Assembly (NCBI GenBank): GCA_000227525.2
Contig: AGIG01000028.1
Location: forward strand, 62,001 to 126,000
Direction: 5' to 3'
Length of the DNA stretch: 64,000 nt
Origin: a gamma proteobacterium HIMB30
GTDB lineage: Bacteria; Pseudomonadota; Gammaproteobacteria; Pseudomonadales; Litorivicinaceae
Both the position numbers and the translations under genes were made by a program. Below, piece by piece: positions 28,657-38,126 of this stretch. A model generated the notes under the pieces. The model had not been told where the DNA came from. It saw only the letters and a program-made list of their open reading frames with translations, and made no database searches. Numbering within the stretch: the first letter of the stretch is position 1; each line of letters begins with the position of its first letter.

Positions 28657-29676
28657 TCAACCTTGCGCCAACAGTGCACGCAAGTCAGAGATGGCTGCGT
28701 GCGCTCTCGAGATGTAACTGGCCATCACGAGAGAATGGTTCGCAAAAACCCCAAACCCTGAGCCATTGAGAATGATTGGAGACCAAACCGTTTGCTGAGT
28801 CGCTTCTAATTCTCGAATCACTTGTTTAAGCGACACACGCGCATTTTTATTATCAAGAACTGAACCAAAATCTTTTTCGATCGCGCGCAGAATATGTAAC
28901 AAAGCCCAAGCCGAACCACGCGCCTCAAAAAAGACATCATCAATTTCAGGCCATGGCGTTTTGACCATTCGTTCTGACACATCCTGCGTCGATTGGCCTG
29001 CCGCAGGATCACCCGCCAAGTCTGTATTAAATCTCGTTTGCCCAACGCTTGCCGAAAGTCGTTGGCTCAGCGAACCGAGGCGCGTCTCTACATCGGCCAA
29101 ATAGTTACGCAGATTATCTGCGCGAGCGTAAAGTTGCGCGCTCTCCCCGGGTGTTGCCAATCGGCCTTGATATGACTTCAATGACTCGACTGCTTTGAAG
29201 TAACTCGACTCAGCAGATGGGAACCATTTCTCGCTGTCATAGTTAAGGGCAGGCTCAGCGACGACCAGATCAGCGTCTTCAGTCGACTGAGACTGACTAC
29301 GTGACAAATCTTTGCGTAATGCTCGGGCCAAATCTCGCGCCTGAACCAACGTACCAAATTCCCAGTTGGGCATATTGTCGAGCCAAAGCCCTGGTGGCGT
29401 CACATCGTTCGATAAATAGCCACCTGGCTTATGCAGTAACGTCTCGGTAATGAAGATCAAGGTTCCAACAGTGGCGCTACCAATCGTGACCTGATGATCA
29501 CCAGATGCCGTCTCTGCCAAGATCTCTTCGATACGTTGCTGTTGAGGTGGCTGACTCCAGTGGATTCCCAACAATACTGCGCCGAGCAAATATAACACCG
29601 CAGCTCCACTCGCAGCGACGATCCACGTTGATTGATTACCGAGATTGGCCAGCCGGTTCTTGAAAACTTCGAGCAT
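28657..29676 (-). CDS. DUF2333 family membrane-anchored protein
   Basis: Protein of 339 residues that I recognise as DUF2333, a proteobacterial family of unknown function. It has a single N-terminal membrane segment at about residues 18-38 (IVAASGAAVLYLLGAVLLGI) and then a long hydrophilic, largely helical periplasmic part. Recognisable stretches are GGYLSNDVTPPGLWLDNMPNWEFG (about 85-108) and LYARADNLRNYLADVETRLGSLSQRL. It is convergent with ppa with no gap, and divergent from the DsbD-domain gene across 67 nt. No function is proposed. Confidence 0.85.
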   Translation of the reverse strand: MLEVFKNRLANLGNQSTWIVAASGAAVLYLLGAVLLGIHWSQPPQQQRIEEILAETASGDHQVTIGSATVGTLIFITETLLHKPGGYLSNDVTPPGLWLDNMPNWEFGTLVQARDLARALRKDLSRSQSQSTEDADLVVAEPALNYDSEKWFPSAESSYFKAVESLKSYQGRLATPGESAQLYARADNLRNYLADVETRLGSLSQRLSASVGQTRFNTDLAGDPAAGQSTQDVSERMVKTPWPEIDDVFFEARGSAWALLHILRAIEKDFGSVLDNKNARVSLKQVIRELEATQQTVWSPIILNGSGFGVFANHSLVMASYISRAHAAISDLRALLAQG

Positions 29677-29743
29677 GTTTAATCCGTTTCTCTAATCCCA
29701 AACAACGAGTATCATCAACCAATATGACAACGGGAGGAAATCA

Positions 29744-30160
29744 GTGCAACGCGTTATCTCAAGTTTTATTGCAGCCGCCTGTTTTTTGGCAACTGCGTCT
29801 GCACAAGGACAAGGCACATTTGGCTCAAGTTTTGGTGCTCCAGATCTGCTAGCCCCAGAACAAGCGTTTATTGTCTCGCAACCACAGGCCGACGTGATTG
29901 AAATTACGATTGCAGACGGTACTTATCTTTACGATGACCGAACGATCGTGCAAAACGATGCGGGCGATATTCTCAAAACGGAACGCACTCAATCTGAGAT
30001 GTATGATGATCCGTTGTTCGGACCAACGCCAATTCATAAGAAACGCTTACGGATGACCGTCTCGAATGCACCCGATCTGATGGTTTTGACTTATCAAGGC
30101 TGTGCAGATATTGGATTTTGCTACCCGCCACAACAAACAGAACTGTCATTTTCACGGTAA
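29744..30160 (+). CDS. Stand-alone DsbD N-terminal (alpha) domain protein
   Basis: Periplasmic protein of 138 residues: a signal peptide (about 1-20, ending ATASA) followed only by the immunoglobulin-like N-terminal domain of the disulfide reductase DsbD. The redox pair is clear, Cys120 and Cys126 in YQGCADIGFCYPP, as in E. coli DsbD alpha. The membrane domain and C-terminal thioredoxin domain are absent: a stop codon follows, then 44 nt to aroQ. GTG 29744 has a strong GGGAGGAA site. In Pseudomonas a full-length dsbD (dipZ) occupies this position before aroQ-accB-accC, so this looks like a reduced dsbD. It could accept electrons from a separate CcdA-like partner (inference). Confidence 0.85.
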   Translation: MQRVISSFIAAACFLATASAQGQGTFGSSFGAPDLLAPEQAFIVSQPQADVIEITIADGTYLYDDRTIVQNDAGDILKTERTQSEMYDDPLFGPTPIHKKRLRMTVSNAPDLMVLTYQGCADIGFCYPPQQTELSFSR

Positions 30161-30204
30161 ATCGCGCAAAATAGCCGCACGTTTAAAGAAGTTGTGGTGA
30201 TTTT

Positions 30205-30642
30205 ATGTCCAAGATGCTGGTGCTAAACGGCCCAAATCTGAATCTGCTCGGGCGACGAGAGCCTGGCGTCTATGGCACCACGACGCTGCAGGAGTTGGAA
30301 AATAACCTGTCAGCTAATGCGCCTTCCGGGGTGACGCTTGAGTTTTTTCAGAGCAACCACGAAGGCCAGATGATCGACCGAATTCATCGAGTAATGGACG
30401 AACCGATCGATGGGATTGTCATCAACCCGGGTGCCTGGACACATACCAGCGTCGCCATTCGTGATGCACTCAGTGCAGTTGTCGTTCCGTTTGTCGAAGT
30501 ACATATCTCCAACGTGCACGCGCGCGAGGCATTTCGTCATCACTCGTATCTCTCTGATATTGCACTCGCAGTCATCGCGGGATGCGGAATGCAGGGCTAC
30601 ACATTCGCTCTAGAAACACTGGATCAACGCTTAAAAGGCTAA
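30205..30642 (+). CDS. aroQ: 3-dehydroquinate dehydratase, type II
   Basis: Third step of the shikimate pathway, converting 3-dehydroquinate to 3-dehydroshikimate. The 145-residue type II enzyme has [20 protein letters not shown] near the N-terminus with the catalytic Tyr, [12 protein letters not shown] in the middle, and [21 protein letters not shown] with the active-site His. It is the first gene of the aroQ-accB-accC-prmA-dusB-fis run. Confidence 0.98.
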   Translation: MSKMLVLNGPNLNLLGRREPGVYGTTTLQELENNLSANAPSGVTLEFFQSNHEGQMIDRIHRVMDEPIDGIVINPGAWTHTSVAIRDALSAVVVPFVEVHISNVHAREAFRHHSYLSDIALAVIAGCGMQGYTFALETLDQRLKG

Positions 30643-30651
30643 GGCTCGAGG

Positions 30652-31107
30652 ATGGATATTCGGAAGATCAAAAAACTGATCGAACTGCTACACGACACGG
30701 ACGTTGCTGAAATTGAAATTTCAGAAGGCGAAGAGAGTGTTCGTATTACACGTGGCAGTGCCAATCAAGTTGTCGTTCAAACACCACAAATGACTGCACC
30801 CCAAGCGGTGGTTGCGCAACCCGCTACACAGCAGCCTATTTCCGACGAACCAACGGATGTGGCAGCACCAGCCGGTCATCAAGTGAAGTCACCAATGGTT
30901 GGCACTTTCTATCGCTCGCCATCCCCAGATGCAGCGGCGTTTATCGAGATTGGGAGTGAAGTCAAACAGGGCGATACACTCTGCATCGTCGAAGCAATGA
31001 AGATGATGAATCAGATCGAAGCGGACGCTTCGGGTAAGGTCCTTGCGATTCTTGTGGACGATGGTGATGCCGTTGAGTTCGAGCAACCACTCGTCGTCAT
31101 TGGATAG
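30652..31107 (+). CDS. accB: Biotin carboxyl carrier protein of acetyl-CoA carboxylase
   Basis: Carries the covalently bound biotin that AccC carboxylates and AccA/D uses to make malonyl-CoA. The C-terminal biotinyl domain contains [11 protein letters not shown], in which the first Lys of AMKM is biotinylated, preceded by [23 protein letters not shown]. An Ala/Pro/Gln-rich linker (about residues 45-75) joins it to the N-terminal helix-rich part. Length (151) is normal. It starts 9 nt after aroQ and is followed by accC after 4 nt. Confidence 0.98.
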   Translation: MDIRKIKKLIELLHDTDVAEIEISEGEESVRITRGSANQVVVQTPQMTAPQAVVAQPATQQPISDEPTDVAAPAGHQVKSPMVGTFYRSPSPDAAAFIEIGSEVKQGDTLCIVEAMKMMNQIEADASGKVLAILVDDGDAVEFEQPLVVIG

Positions 31108-31111
31108 TTGA

Positions 31112-32455
31112 ATGTTTGAGAAAATCGTCATTGCCAACCGCGGAGAAATTGCACTTCGCATTTTGAGAGCATGCCGGCAACTGGGTATCCGCACGGTTGC
31201 TGTGCATTCGGTATGCGATCGGGACCTGAAACACGTCAAACTCGCAGATGAAACGGTTTGCATCGGCCCAAACCCCTCAAACCAAAGCTATCTGAATGTA
31301 CCTGCCATTATCGCGGCAGCGGAAGTAACCGATGCACAAGCCATCCATCCAGGCTATGGATTCTTGGCTGAAAATGCGGATTTTGCGGAACGTATCGAAC
31401 AATCTGGCTTTACATTTATTGGCCCTTCCGCAGCAACCATCCGATTGATGGGCAATAAAGTTGCCGCAATTGAAGCCATGCAAGCGGCAGATGTACCGAC
31501 AGTACCAGGATCCAATGGCCCCTTGGCCGACGATGACGCAAAAAATCTACAAATCGCCAAAGACATTGGATTCCCCGTCATCGTCAAGGCAGCAGCAGGC
31601 GGAGGTGGTCGCGGGATGCGGGTCGTTCACACAGAATCCAACCTGCTCAGTTCAATTCAGATCACAAAAGCCGAAGCAAAAGCAGCCTTTGGTGATGAAA
31701 CCGTTTATTTGGAAAAGTTTCTCGAAAAACCACGCCATGTCGAAGTTCAAGTGTTGGCAGATCAACAGGGTAACGCGATCCACCTTTACGATCGCGATTG
31801 TTCACTGCAACGTCGGCATCAAAAAGTACTGGAAGAAGCACCAGCGCCTGAAGTCGACCCAGAAGCACGCGCACAGGTTTTAGAAGCCTGCGTGACGGCC
31901 TGTCAAAACATGGGTTACGTCGGAGCCGGCACGTTTGAATTCTTGTATGAAGACGGTCGTTTTTACTTCATCGAAATGAATACCCGTGTGCAGGTTGAAC
32001 ACCCTGTGAGTGAAATGGTGACTGGAATTGACATCATCCGCGAACAAATCTCAGTCGCTGCCGGTAATCCACTCTCAGTCACCCAAGATCAAATCAAACT
32101 GAATGGCCATGCGATTGAGTGCCGCATCAATGCCGAAAACCCCAATACGTTTCTGCCAAGTCCTGGGTTAATTTCCAGATACCATCCTCCGGGTGGACCG
32201 GGTGTTCGCGTGGATTCACATATCTATTCGGGTTACGCAGTGCCTCCGCACTACGACTCAATGATTGCCAAGTTCATCACGCACGGGGCAACACGAGAGG
32301 AAGCATTAAGACGCATGGAAATTGCCCTGTCTGAGTCGTTGATTGATGGCATCCAGACCAATATTCCGCTGCAACGCGACATCGTGACAGATACCACCTT
32401 TCTGAATGGGCCGGTCAGTATCCACTATCTTGAGAAAAAACTGGGTCTGTCGTGA
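31112..32455 (+). CDS. accC: Biotin carboxylase subunit of acetyl-CoA carboxylase
   Basis: ATP-grasp enzyme that carboxylates biotin on AccB using bicarbonate and ATP. The 447-residue protein starts [17 protein letters not shown]. The glycine-rich ATP loop [11 protein letters not shown] is near residue 165, HRDxSxQRR-type [13 protein letters not shown] follows, and the catalytic [13 protein letters not shown] lies near 290. It is tightly placed between accB and prmA (4-nt overlap with prmA, GTGA). Confidence 0.98.
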   Translation: MFEKIVIANRGEIALRILRACRQLGIRTVAVHSVCDRDLKHVKLADETVCIGPNPSNQSYLNVPAIIAAAEVTDAQAIHPGYGFLAENADFAERIEQSGFTFIGPSAATIRLMGNKVAAIEAMQAADVPTVPGSNGPLADDDAKNLQIAKDIGFPVIVKAAAGGGGRGMRVVHTESNLLSSIQITKAEAKAAFGDETVYLEKFLEKPRHVEVQVLADQQGNAIHLYDRDCSLQRRHQKVLEEAPAPEVDPEARAQVLEACVTACQNMGYVGAGTFEFLYEDGRFYFIEMNTRVQVEHPVSEMVTGIDIIREQISVAAGNPLSVTQDQIKLNGHAIECRINAENPNTFLPSPGLISRYHPPGGPGVRVDSHIYSGYAVPPHYDSMIAKFITHGATREEALRRMEIALSESLIDGIQTNIPLQRDIVTDTTFLNGPVSIHYLEKKLGLS

Positions 32456-33336
32456 CCGGATTTCGGCAACTCACGGTGTTGGCAACTGGTGATCAAGTAG
32501 AGCTCCTCGAGGAGCTCTTCTTTTTGGCAGATGCTCAAGCAGTGACACTGGTTGATGATGGAAATTCACCGATTTTTGAACCGCCAGTAGGATGCCATCC
32601 AATCTGGCCACGAACTCAGTTGCAGGGACTGTTTCACGACCAAAGACCCGACGCTGAAATCCTTGGAGATCTTGCAACATATTTCCAGCGCGCCAACATC
32701 CTCATTGAACTCCCGAAAGAACTCACACCTGTCCCGGATCAAGATTGGGTCAGAGTATCGCTAGACCAATTTCAACCGATCAAAATTGGTGGATTCTGGG
32801 TCAAACCATCATGGAATGAAGACCCAACACCCCAAGGGCTCACGATACTGAATTTAGACCCGGGTTTGGCATTCGGTACAGGTATGCATCCAACGACGCA
32901 ACTATGTCTTGAATGGCTCAGTGCGAACCCTCCCTCATCCGAGACAGTTATGGACTTTGGTTGTGGATCAGGAATTTTGGGTGTTGCAGCGGGTTGCCTT
33001 GGTGCGAGCCAAATCACCGGACTTGATATCGACCCACAAGCGCTCATTGCGACCGAACATAATGCGAGCTTGAATCACTTAGTGGTTGAAACACTGCGAC
33101 CCGATCAGACGCCGGACCGTACTTTTGATGTTGTCGTCGCTAATATCCTCGCGAACCCTTTAATTGAGCTCGCGAACACCCTCACTCAGCTCATCCGACC
33201 AGGTGGGAAAATTGTGATGGCTGGTCTACTCGAAGAACAAGCCGATCAGGTCAGGGCTGCTTACCCCGCAATCACCTTTGATGACGATCAATCGAGAGAA
33301 GGCTGGACTCTTCTCTCGGGAATAAAAATTGAGTAA
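32452..33336 (+). CDS. prmA: Ribosomal protein L11 methyltransferase
   Basis: SAM-dependent enzyme that trimethylates several residues of ribosomal protein L11. The N-terminal substrate-recognition domain (about residues 1-120) is followed by the methyltransferase fold with [29 protein letters not shown] (motif I) and [13 protein letters not shown] (catalytic loop). Length (294) is normal. The start is GTG 32452, overlapping the accC stop (GTGA). Confidence 0.97.
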   Translation: MTGFRQLTVLATGDQVELLEELFFLADAQAVTLVDDGNSPIFEPPVGCHPIWPRTQLQGLFHDQRPDAEILGDLATYFQRANILIELPKELTPVPDQDWVRVSLDQFQPIKIGGFWVKPSWNEDPTPQGLTILNLDPGLAFGTGMHPTTQLCLEWLSANPPSSETVMDFGCGSGILGVAAGCLGASQITGLDIDPQALIATEHNASLNHLVVETLRPDQTPDRTFDVVVANILANPLIELANTLTQLIRPGGKIVMAGLLEEQADQVRAAYPAITFDDDQSREGWTLLSGIKIE

Positions 33337-33341
33337 TCATT

Positions 33342-34331
33342 TTGCGTATCGGCTCTCATCAATTTGATAATCCTGTCTGGCTCGCACCCATGGCTGGCGT
33401 CACAGACCGCCCCGTTCGCGTCCTATGCAGAACGCTTGGAGCGGGTATGGCAATTTCCGAAATGATTCATTCAGACACGAGCCTTTGGGAAACGAAAAAG
33501 AGTGATCGAAGACTGGACATTCAGGACGAGCCAGGCCCAATTAGTATTCAGATTGCGGGATATGATCCTTACATGATGGCCAAAGCCGCTCGAGCTAATG
33601 AAGAGCGTGGAGCAGATATCATTGATATCAATCTCGGCTGCCCTGCAAAGAAAGTACTCAAAAAAGCGGCTGGCTCAGCACTCATGCGTGATGAAGCACT
33701 CTGTGCAGAAATTTTTCGCCAAGTCACAAAAGCCGTACAAATTCCCGTCACAGTCAAAATGCGAACAGGATGGGATCAGTTATCGAAAAACGGTCCTATC
33801 ATCGCAAAAATGGCAGAAGATCTTGGACTTCAAGCAGTGACGATGCACGGAAGAACGCGTTGCGATCTGTATAAAGGTGAGGCTGAATACGACACCATTC
33901 GACGGACACGCGACGTCATCCAAATTCCATTGATCGCCAACGGAGACATTACATCAACCGACAAAGCGCGCGGAGTCTTGTCGGCGACTGGCGCAGATGC
34001 GGTCATGATCGGTCGTGGGACGCAGGGCGACCCGTGGCTACCCGGACTGATCGCCGCCGAGCTCAGCGGCAGATGCCTCTCTCGACCCACTATTGAGGTT
34101 CAAATCAGAACCATGGCCGAACTTGTCAAAGACATTCAACTGTTCTACGGCGAAAGAACTGGCGTGAAAATGGCTCGTAAGCACATGCAATGGTTTTTAA
34201 AACGATTTGCAAATGGGGCCGAAGCATGGTCACAATTACAAACGATCGTTGATGCAGAGGTCCAGTATCAACGGTTTAAAGAATTAATAGACGGAGGAGG
34301 ACTCCGCGATGGGATTGAAAGAACTGGTTAG
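33342..34331 (+). CDS. dusB: tRNA-dihydrouridine synthase B
   Basis: FMN-dependent reductase forming dihydrouridine in tRNA. The TIM-barrel enzyme (329 residues) has PMAGVTDRPVRVLCR (about residues 16-30), the catalytic Cys in INLGCPAKKVLKKAAGSALMR, and HGRTRCDLYKGEA. The start is TTG 33342, five nt after prmA, with TGAG at 8 nt upstream. The dusB-fis pair is the standard gammaproteobacterial arrangement, here with a 23-nt overlap. Confidence 0.97.
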   Translation: MRIGSHQFDNPVWLAPMAGVTDRPVRVLCRTLGAGMAISEMIHSDTSLWETKKSDRRLDIQDEPGPISIQIAGYDPYMMAKAARANEERGADIIDINLGCPAKKVLKKAAGSALMRDEALCAEIFRQVTKAVQIPVTVKMRTGWDQLSKNGPIIAKMAEDLGLQAVTMHGRTRCDLYKGEAEYDTIRRTRDVIQIPLIANGDITSTDKARGVLSATGADAVMIGRGTQGDPWLPGLIAAELSGRCLSRPTIEVQIRTMAELVKDIQLFYGERTGVKMARKHMQWFLKRFANGAEAWSQLQTIVDAEVQYQRFKELIDGGGLRDGIERTG

Positions 34332-34536
34332 AAAACAGATCGATCAGTACTTTGACGAACTTGATGGTGAGATACCACAAGACCTCTACGACCTTGTTGT
34401 CGGCCAGGTCGAGCATGCATTGCTTGAGGCTGCTCTCCACCAAAGCAACAACAATCAATCGAAGGCAGCTGAGATGCTGGGTATCAGTCGGGGCACATTG
34501 CGTACCCGCATGAAACTCTTCGGTTTACTCTCCTAG
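34309..34536 (+). CDS. fis: DNA-binding protein Fis (short form)
   Basis: Nucleoid protein that bends DNA and regulates rRNA and many other promoters. The 75-residue product covers the helical core and the C-terminal helix-turn-helix (QSKAAEMLGISRGTLRTRMKLFGLL). It starts at a position equal to about residue 26 of the 98-residue E. coli protein, so the flexible N-terminal arm needed for DNA-invertase stimulation is missing. The start is well fixed: GGAGGAGG lies 8 nt upstream and an in-frame TAG lies seven codons before the ATG. It overlaps dusB by 23 nt. Confidence 0.95.
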   Translation: MGLKELVRKQIDQYFDELDGEIPQDLYDLVVGQVEHALLEAALHQSNNNQSKAAEMLGISRGTLRTRMKLFGLLS

Positions 34537-34550
34537 ACTGCCCAAGACAC

Positions 34551-34559
34551 TGGTATACT
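34551..34559 (+). promoter_or_regulatory. Candidate extended -10 promoter for purH-purD
   Basis: TGGTATACT: an extended -10 (TGn) joined to TATACT, 31 nt before the purH ATG. No good -35 is visible, as is common with extended -10 promoters. The same TGGTAT core precedes pcnB. Confidence 0.5.
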
Positions 34560-34590
34560 TGCCGCTTTTTTCAGGGAGCATGAATCAAGG

Positions 34591-36153
34591 ATGCCAGCCA
34601 CCGATTCAATTCAGGTGCGTCGAGCACTACTCAGTGTTTCAGACAAAACAAACTTAATCGATTTTGCCCAAGGTCTTCACGATCTTGGTATTCAATTGGT
34701 ATCCACCGGCGGCACATTTCGTGCGCTTCAAGACGCGGGCCTACCGGCAATCGAGGTGTCTTCGGTGACTGAGTTCCCTGAAATAATGGATGGACGTGTC
34801 AAAACCCTTCACCCAAAAATTCACGGGGGAATTCTCGGCCGCCGCGATCAAGACCAGGCTATTATGGCAGCACACGCAATCGAGGCGATCGATCTTGTCT
34901 GTGTCAACCTGTATCCGTTCGAGGAGACGATTGCGAACCCTGACAAGACCCATGAAGACGCGATTGAAAATATTGATATTGGTGGCCCGGCAATGGTTCG
35001 TTCAGCCGCCAAGAATCATCAATTTGTCGGCATCGTGACGTCGCCACTTCAATATCAAAGGGTGTTATCTGAGCTGGACGCGGGCGGACTGTCATTTGAG
35101 ACTCGCAAGCAACTCGCTAAGGCAGCCTTCCAGCATACTGCTGGATATGACGGAGCAATTGCCAATTATTTGGGACGCGATGACGAAGCGGCCCAGTATC
35201 CTGAAAAACTTTTTATGCATTTTGAGCGTGATTCGGTCCTACGTTATGGCGAAAACCCACACCAGTCCGCTGCGTTTTATCGTGACCCAAGTGTTAGCGA
35301 ATCATCTGTCGGTACATCACAGCAACTCGCTGGCAAAGCTCTCTCCTTTAACAACATTGCAGACACCGATGCGGCGCTTGAATGTGTTCGCCAATTCGAT
35401 CGGCCCGCATGCGTTATCGTGAAACATGCAAACCCATGCGGCGTTGCTGTCGAAGGATCGATTCTTGACGCCTATGAAAAAGCATTTGAGACAGACCCAA
35501 CTAGCGCATTTGGTGGAATTATTGCCTTTAACCGTTCACTTGATGCAGAGACATCAGTTCGGATTTTAGAACGTCAATTCGTTGAAGTCATTATCGCTCC
35601 CGGTGTTGAAACAGGTGTGATTGAACTCTTCGAGAAAAAGCCATCGGTTCGATTACTGACCGTTGGTTCACTCGCAACAATCCCTCAGCAAGCGGATTAC
35701 CGTCGTGTTCAGGGTGGGCTGCTGATTCAAGACACCGACACCGGATCGAGAACAGAATCTGAACTGACGTGCGTTACAGAGACCAAACCAACGACCGCAC
35801 AAATGGCAGATCTTTTGTTTGCGTGGAAAGTCGCGAAATTTGTCAAATCCAATGCGATTATCTACGCCAAAAACCATCAAACAATCGGTGTCGGAGCAGG
35901 TCAAATGAGCCGTGTCTATTCGGCACGAATTGCAGCGATCAAAGCACAAGATGCCAATCTTGAGGTGTCAGGTAGTGTGATGGCCTCAGATGCGTTTTTC
36001 CCATTTAGAGATGGAATCGATGCCGCCGCTGAATCTGGAATCGCTGCAGTCATTCAGCCCGGTGGATCGATTCGTGATGACGAAGTCATCAAAGCTGCCA
36101 ACGAACACGGTATCGCAATGGTATTCACCGGTATGCGTCACTTCAGACATTAA
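34591..36153 (+). CDS. purH: Bifunctional AICAR transformylase/IMP cyclohydrolase
   Basis: Catalyses the last two steps of IMP synthesis: formylation of AICAR with 10-formyl-tetrahydrofolate, then ring closure. The N-terminal cyclohydrolase part has [15 protein letters not shown] and [10 protein letters not shown], with [17 protein letters not shown] at about residues 62-79. The C-terminal transformylase has [13 protein letters not shown] and [12 protein letters not shown]. Length (520) is normal. AAGG precedes the ATG. purD follows after 9 nt, so both are probably one transcript. Confidence 0.98.
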   Translation: MPATDSIQVRRALLSVSDKTNLIDFAQGLHDLGIQLVSTGGTFRALQDAGLPAIEVSSVTEFPEIMDGRVKTLHPKIHGGILGRRDQDQAIMAAHAIEAIDLVCVNLYPFEETIANPDKTHEDAIENIDIGGPAMVRSAAKNHQFVGIVTSPLQYQRVLSELDAGGLSFETRKQLAKAAFQHTAGYDGAIANYLGRDDEAAQYPEKLFMHFERDSVLRYGENPHQSAAFYRDPSVSESSVGTSQQLAGKALSFNNIADTDAALECVRQFDRPACVIVKHANPCGVAVEGSILDAYEKAFETDPTSAFGGIIAFNRSLDAETSVRILERQFVEVIIAPGVETGVIELFEKKPSVRLLTVGSLATIPQQADYRRVQGGLLIQDTDTGSRTESELTCVTETKPTTAQMADLLFAWKVAKFVKSNAIIYAKNHQTIGVGAGQMSRVYSARIAAIKAQDANLEVSGSVMASDAFFPFRDGIDAAAESGIAAVIQPGGSIRDDEVIKAANEHGIAMVFTGMRHFRH

Positions 36154-36162
36154 GGTTTGATT

Positions 36163-37443
36163 ATGAAAGTTCTTGTTATTGGCGGCGGTGGCCGCGAACA
36201 CGCGCTTGCTTGGAAACTTGCACAATCTCCCCGAGTGACAAATGTTTTTGTCGCACCAGGAAATGCAGGTACAGCGCTCGAAGATACGATCACTAACGTG
36301 GATCTTGCTGTGTCTGACTTGGACGGCTTGGTGACATTCGCAGAAAGTCAGAACATTGACTATACCGTTGTCGGACCAGAGGCCCCTCTTGTAGACGGGA
36401 TTGTCGATCGTTTTGAAGCAAAAGGGCTTCGATGCTTTGGTCCACGCGCTGACTGCGCACAACTTGAGGGATCCAAAGCGTTTACCAAAGAATTTTTAAA
36501 ACGTCACAATATCCCGACGGCAGCCTACGGCACCTTTACCGATGTTGACCAGGCGATCGCCTACCTTGATGAAGTCGGAGCGCCGATCGTTGTGAAAGCC
36601 GATGGATTGGCCGCAGGCAAAGGTGTCATCCTTGCAGAGACGCTCAATGAAGCGAAGTCTGCCGTACGCGATATGCTCGAAGGGAACCAGTTTGGGGATG
36701 CTGGAAGTCGTGTTGTGATCGAAGAATTTCTGACTGGAGAAGAAGCCAGCTTCATTGTGATGGTCGATGGTACAGATGTTCTGCCACTGGCATCCTCACA
36801 GGATCATAAAGCTGCTCACGATGGTGATACGGGACCCAACACCGGAGGAATGGGTGCATATTCGCCTGCACCAGTTGTTGACCAAACCTGTCATGACCGG
36901 ATTATGGCGGAGGTGATCCAGCCAACAATCCATGGACTGGCTGCCGATGGATTGAGGTATCGCGGGTTCCTCTACGCGGGCATTATGGTGACCGCAGACG
37001 GGACACCAAAAGTACTCGAGTACAATTGTCGATTCGGCGATCCTGAAACGCAGCCAATTCTTTTGCGTTTAAAAAGTGATCTGCTCGACTTAGTCGAAGC
37101 TGCATGCCACGGCGGCCTAGCGAACCAAATTGCTGTGTGGGACTCACGTGCCGCCTTGGGAGTGGTCATAGCGGCACCTGGATACCCGGGCGACTACCCA
37201 AAAGGAAGCGCGATCCGATTGGGCCAGGATATGGCTGACACCAAGGTGTTTCATGCCGGAACTGCAATGAGCAATGACCAACCTGTCACATCAGGTGGCC
37301 GAGTGCTTTGCGTGACTGCACTTGGATCAGGTGTTACTGAAGCTCAAGCCAAAGCATATGAACGGCTGAAATCCGTGCAATTCGAGGGTGCTGAGTATCG
37401 CACTGATATCGGTTATCGAGCAGTGGAACGCGAAAACGCTTAA
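36163..37443 (+). CDS. purD: Phosphoribosylamine-glycine ligase
   Basis: ATP-grasp ligase making glycinamide ribonucleotide, the second step of purine synthesis. It begins MKVLVIGGGGREHALAWKL and shows KADGLAAGKGVILAET (about residues 145-160), PNTGGMGAYSPAP and LEYNCRFGDPETQ. Length (426) is normal. ATG 36163 is preferred to the TTG two codons upstream, with AAGG 8 nt before. The stop overlaps that of the convergent sfsA by 3 nt. Confidence 0.98.
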   Translation: MKVLVIGGGGREHALAWKLAQSPRVTNVFVAPGNAGTALEDTITNVDLAVSDLDGLVTFAESQNIDYTVVGPEAPLVDGIVDRFEAKGLRCFGPRADCAQLEGSKAFTKEFLKRHNIPTAAYGTFTDVDQAIAYLDEVGAPIVVKADGLAAGKGVILAETLNEAKSAVRDMLEGNQFGDAGSRVVIEEFLTGEEASFIVMVDGTDVLPLASSQDHKAAHDGDTGPNTGGMGAYSPAPVVDQTCHDRIMAEVIQPTIHGLAADGLRYRGFLYAGIMVTADGTPKVLEYNCRFGDPETQPILLRLKSDLLDLVEAACHGGLANQIAVWDSRAALGVVIAAPGYPGDYPKGSAIRLGQDMADTKVFHAGTAMSNDQPVTSGGRVLCVTALGSGVTEAQAKAYERLKSVQFEGAEYRTDIGYRAVERENA

Positions 37444-38126
37444 CCCAAAAGGACAGGAATCTCTCCAGCCAACCGAATGTACTGTGGCGTGATTTCTGTC
37501 CCAAGCGCATGAAACGTCACGCCAAAATCACGAGCTCTTTGGCACGCATCGGCAAATGCACCATCGAGTTGTCGGTATGGGCTCACAGACTGAATTCCCG
37601 TATGCATTGCAACGAAGACCAAGTGTGTCTCGATTCCATCGGAGGTCATGTCTGCCAACAGATTCACATGTTGCGTTGCACGCTCAGATGGTGCATCAGG
37701 AAATAACCCCGTACCCTTGTCGCCGCATAACGTGACTGATTTAATTTCAACATACACAGGCTTGCCATTACGCGATAATTCAAGATCGAATCGGTGCGAA
37801 CCCACCTTCGGTTCGCGGCGAACGAATGTCACCTCTGGGATCCAACGTGACAGATCAGCCAAGGACAATAATTCATTGGCACGAGCAGTGTTAATACACG
37901 CCATGCCCGACGGTGCCTCAACTAATTCCCAGGCAAACCCTAATTTGCGCCCTGGTGGTTGCTGACGAAACCAAACACGCGAACCTTGATCAAGCAATCC
38001 GGTCATACGACCTGTGTTTGCGCAGTGAGCCGTAATCACTCCATCACTGGTATCGATGTCAGCAAAAAATCGTTTGTAGCGACTGATCAGCCGCCCTTCG
38101 CTGAGCGGATCCTGATACTCAAGCAT
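37440..38126 (-). CDS. sfsA: Sugar fermentation stimulation protein SfsA
   Basis: Protein of 228 residues of the SfsA family, a putative nuclease-fold protein first linked to maltose metabolism in E. coli; its true activity is not settled. Visible family signatures are RYKRFFADI near residue 17, TAHCANTGRMTGLL, PVYVEIKSVTLC (PD-ExK-like EIKS core) and FPDAPSERATQHV. ATG 38126 fits; the longer frame to 38258 overlaps the aminotransferase. It overlaps that gene by 8 nt. Confidence 0.95.
   Translation of the reverse strand: MLEYQDPLSEGRLISRYKRFFADIDTSDGVITAHCANTGRMTGLLDQGSRVWFRQQPPGRKLGFAWELVEAPSGMACINTARANELLSLADLSRWIPEVTFVRREPKVGSHRFDLELSRNGKPVYVEIKSVTLCGDKGTGLFPDAPSERATQHVNLLADMTSDGIETHLVFVAMHTGIQSVSPYRQLDGAFADACQRARDFGVTFHALGTEITPQYIRLAGEIPVLLG

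Noticed and set aside
34537-34590. Purine riboswitch before purH
   Set aside because: The leader is only about 25 nt from the predicted start, too short for an aptamer.
35986-36462. A 158-codon open frame on the minus strand across the purH-purD junction
   Set aside because: It overlaps two certain genes and has no homology or ribosome site.
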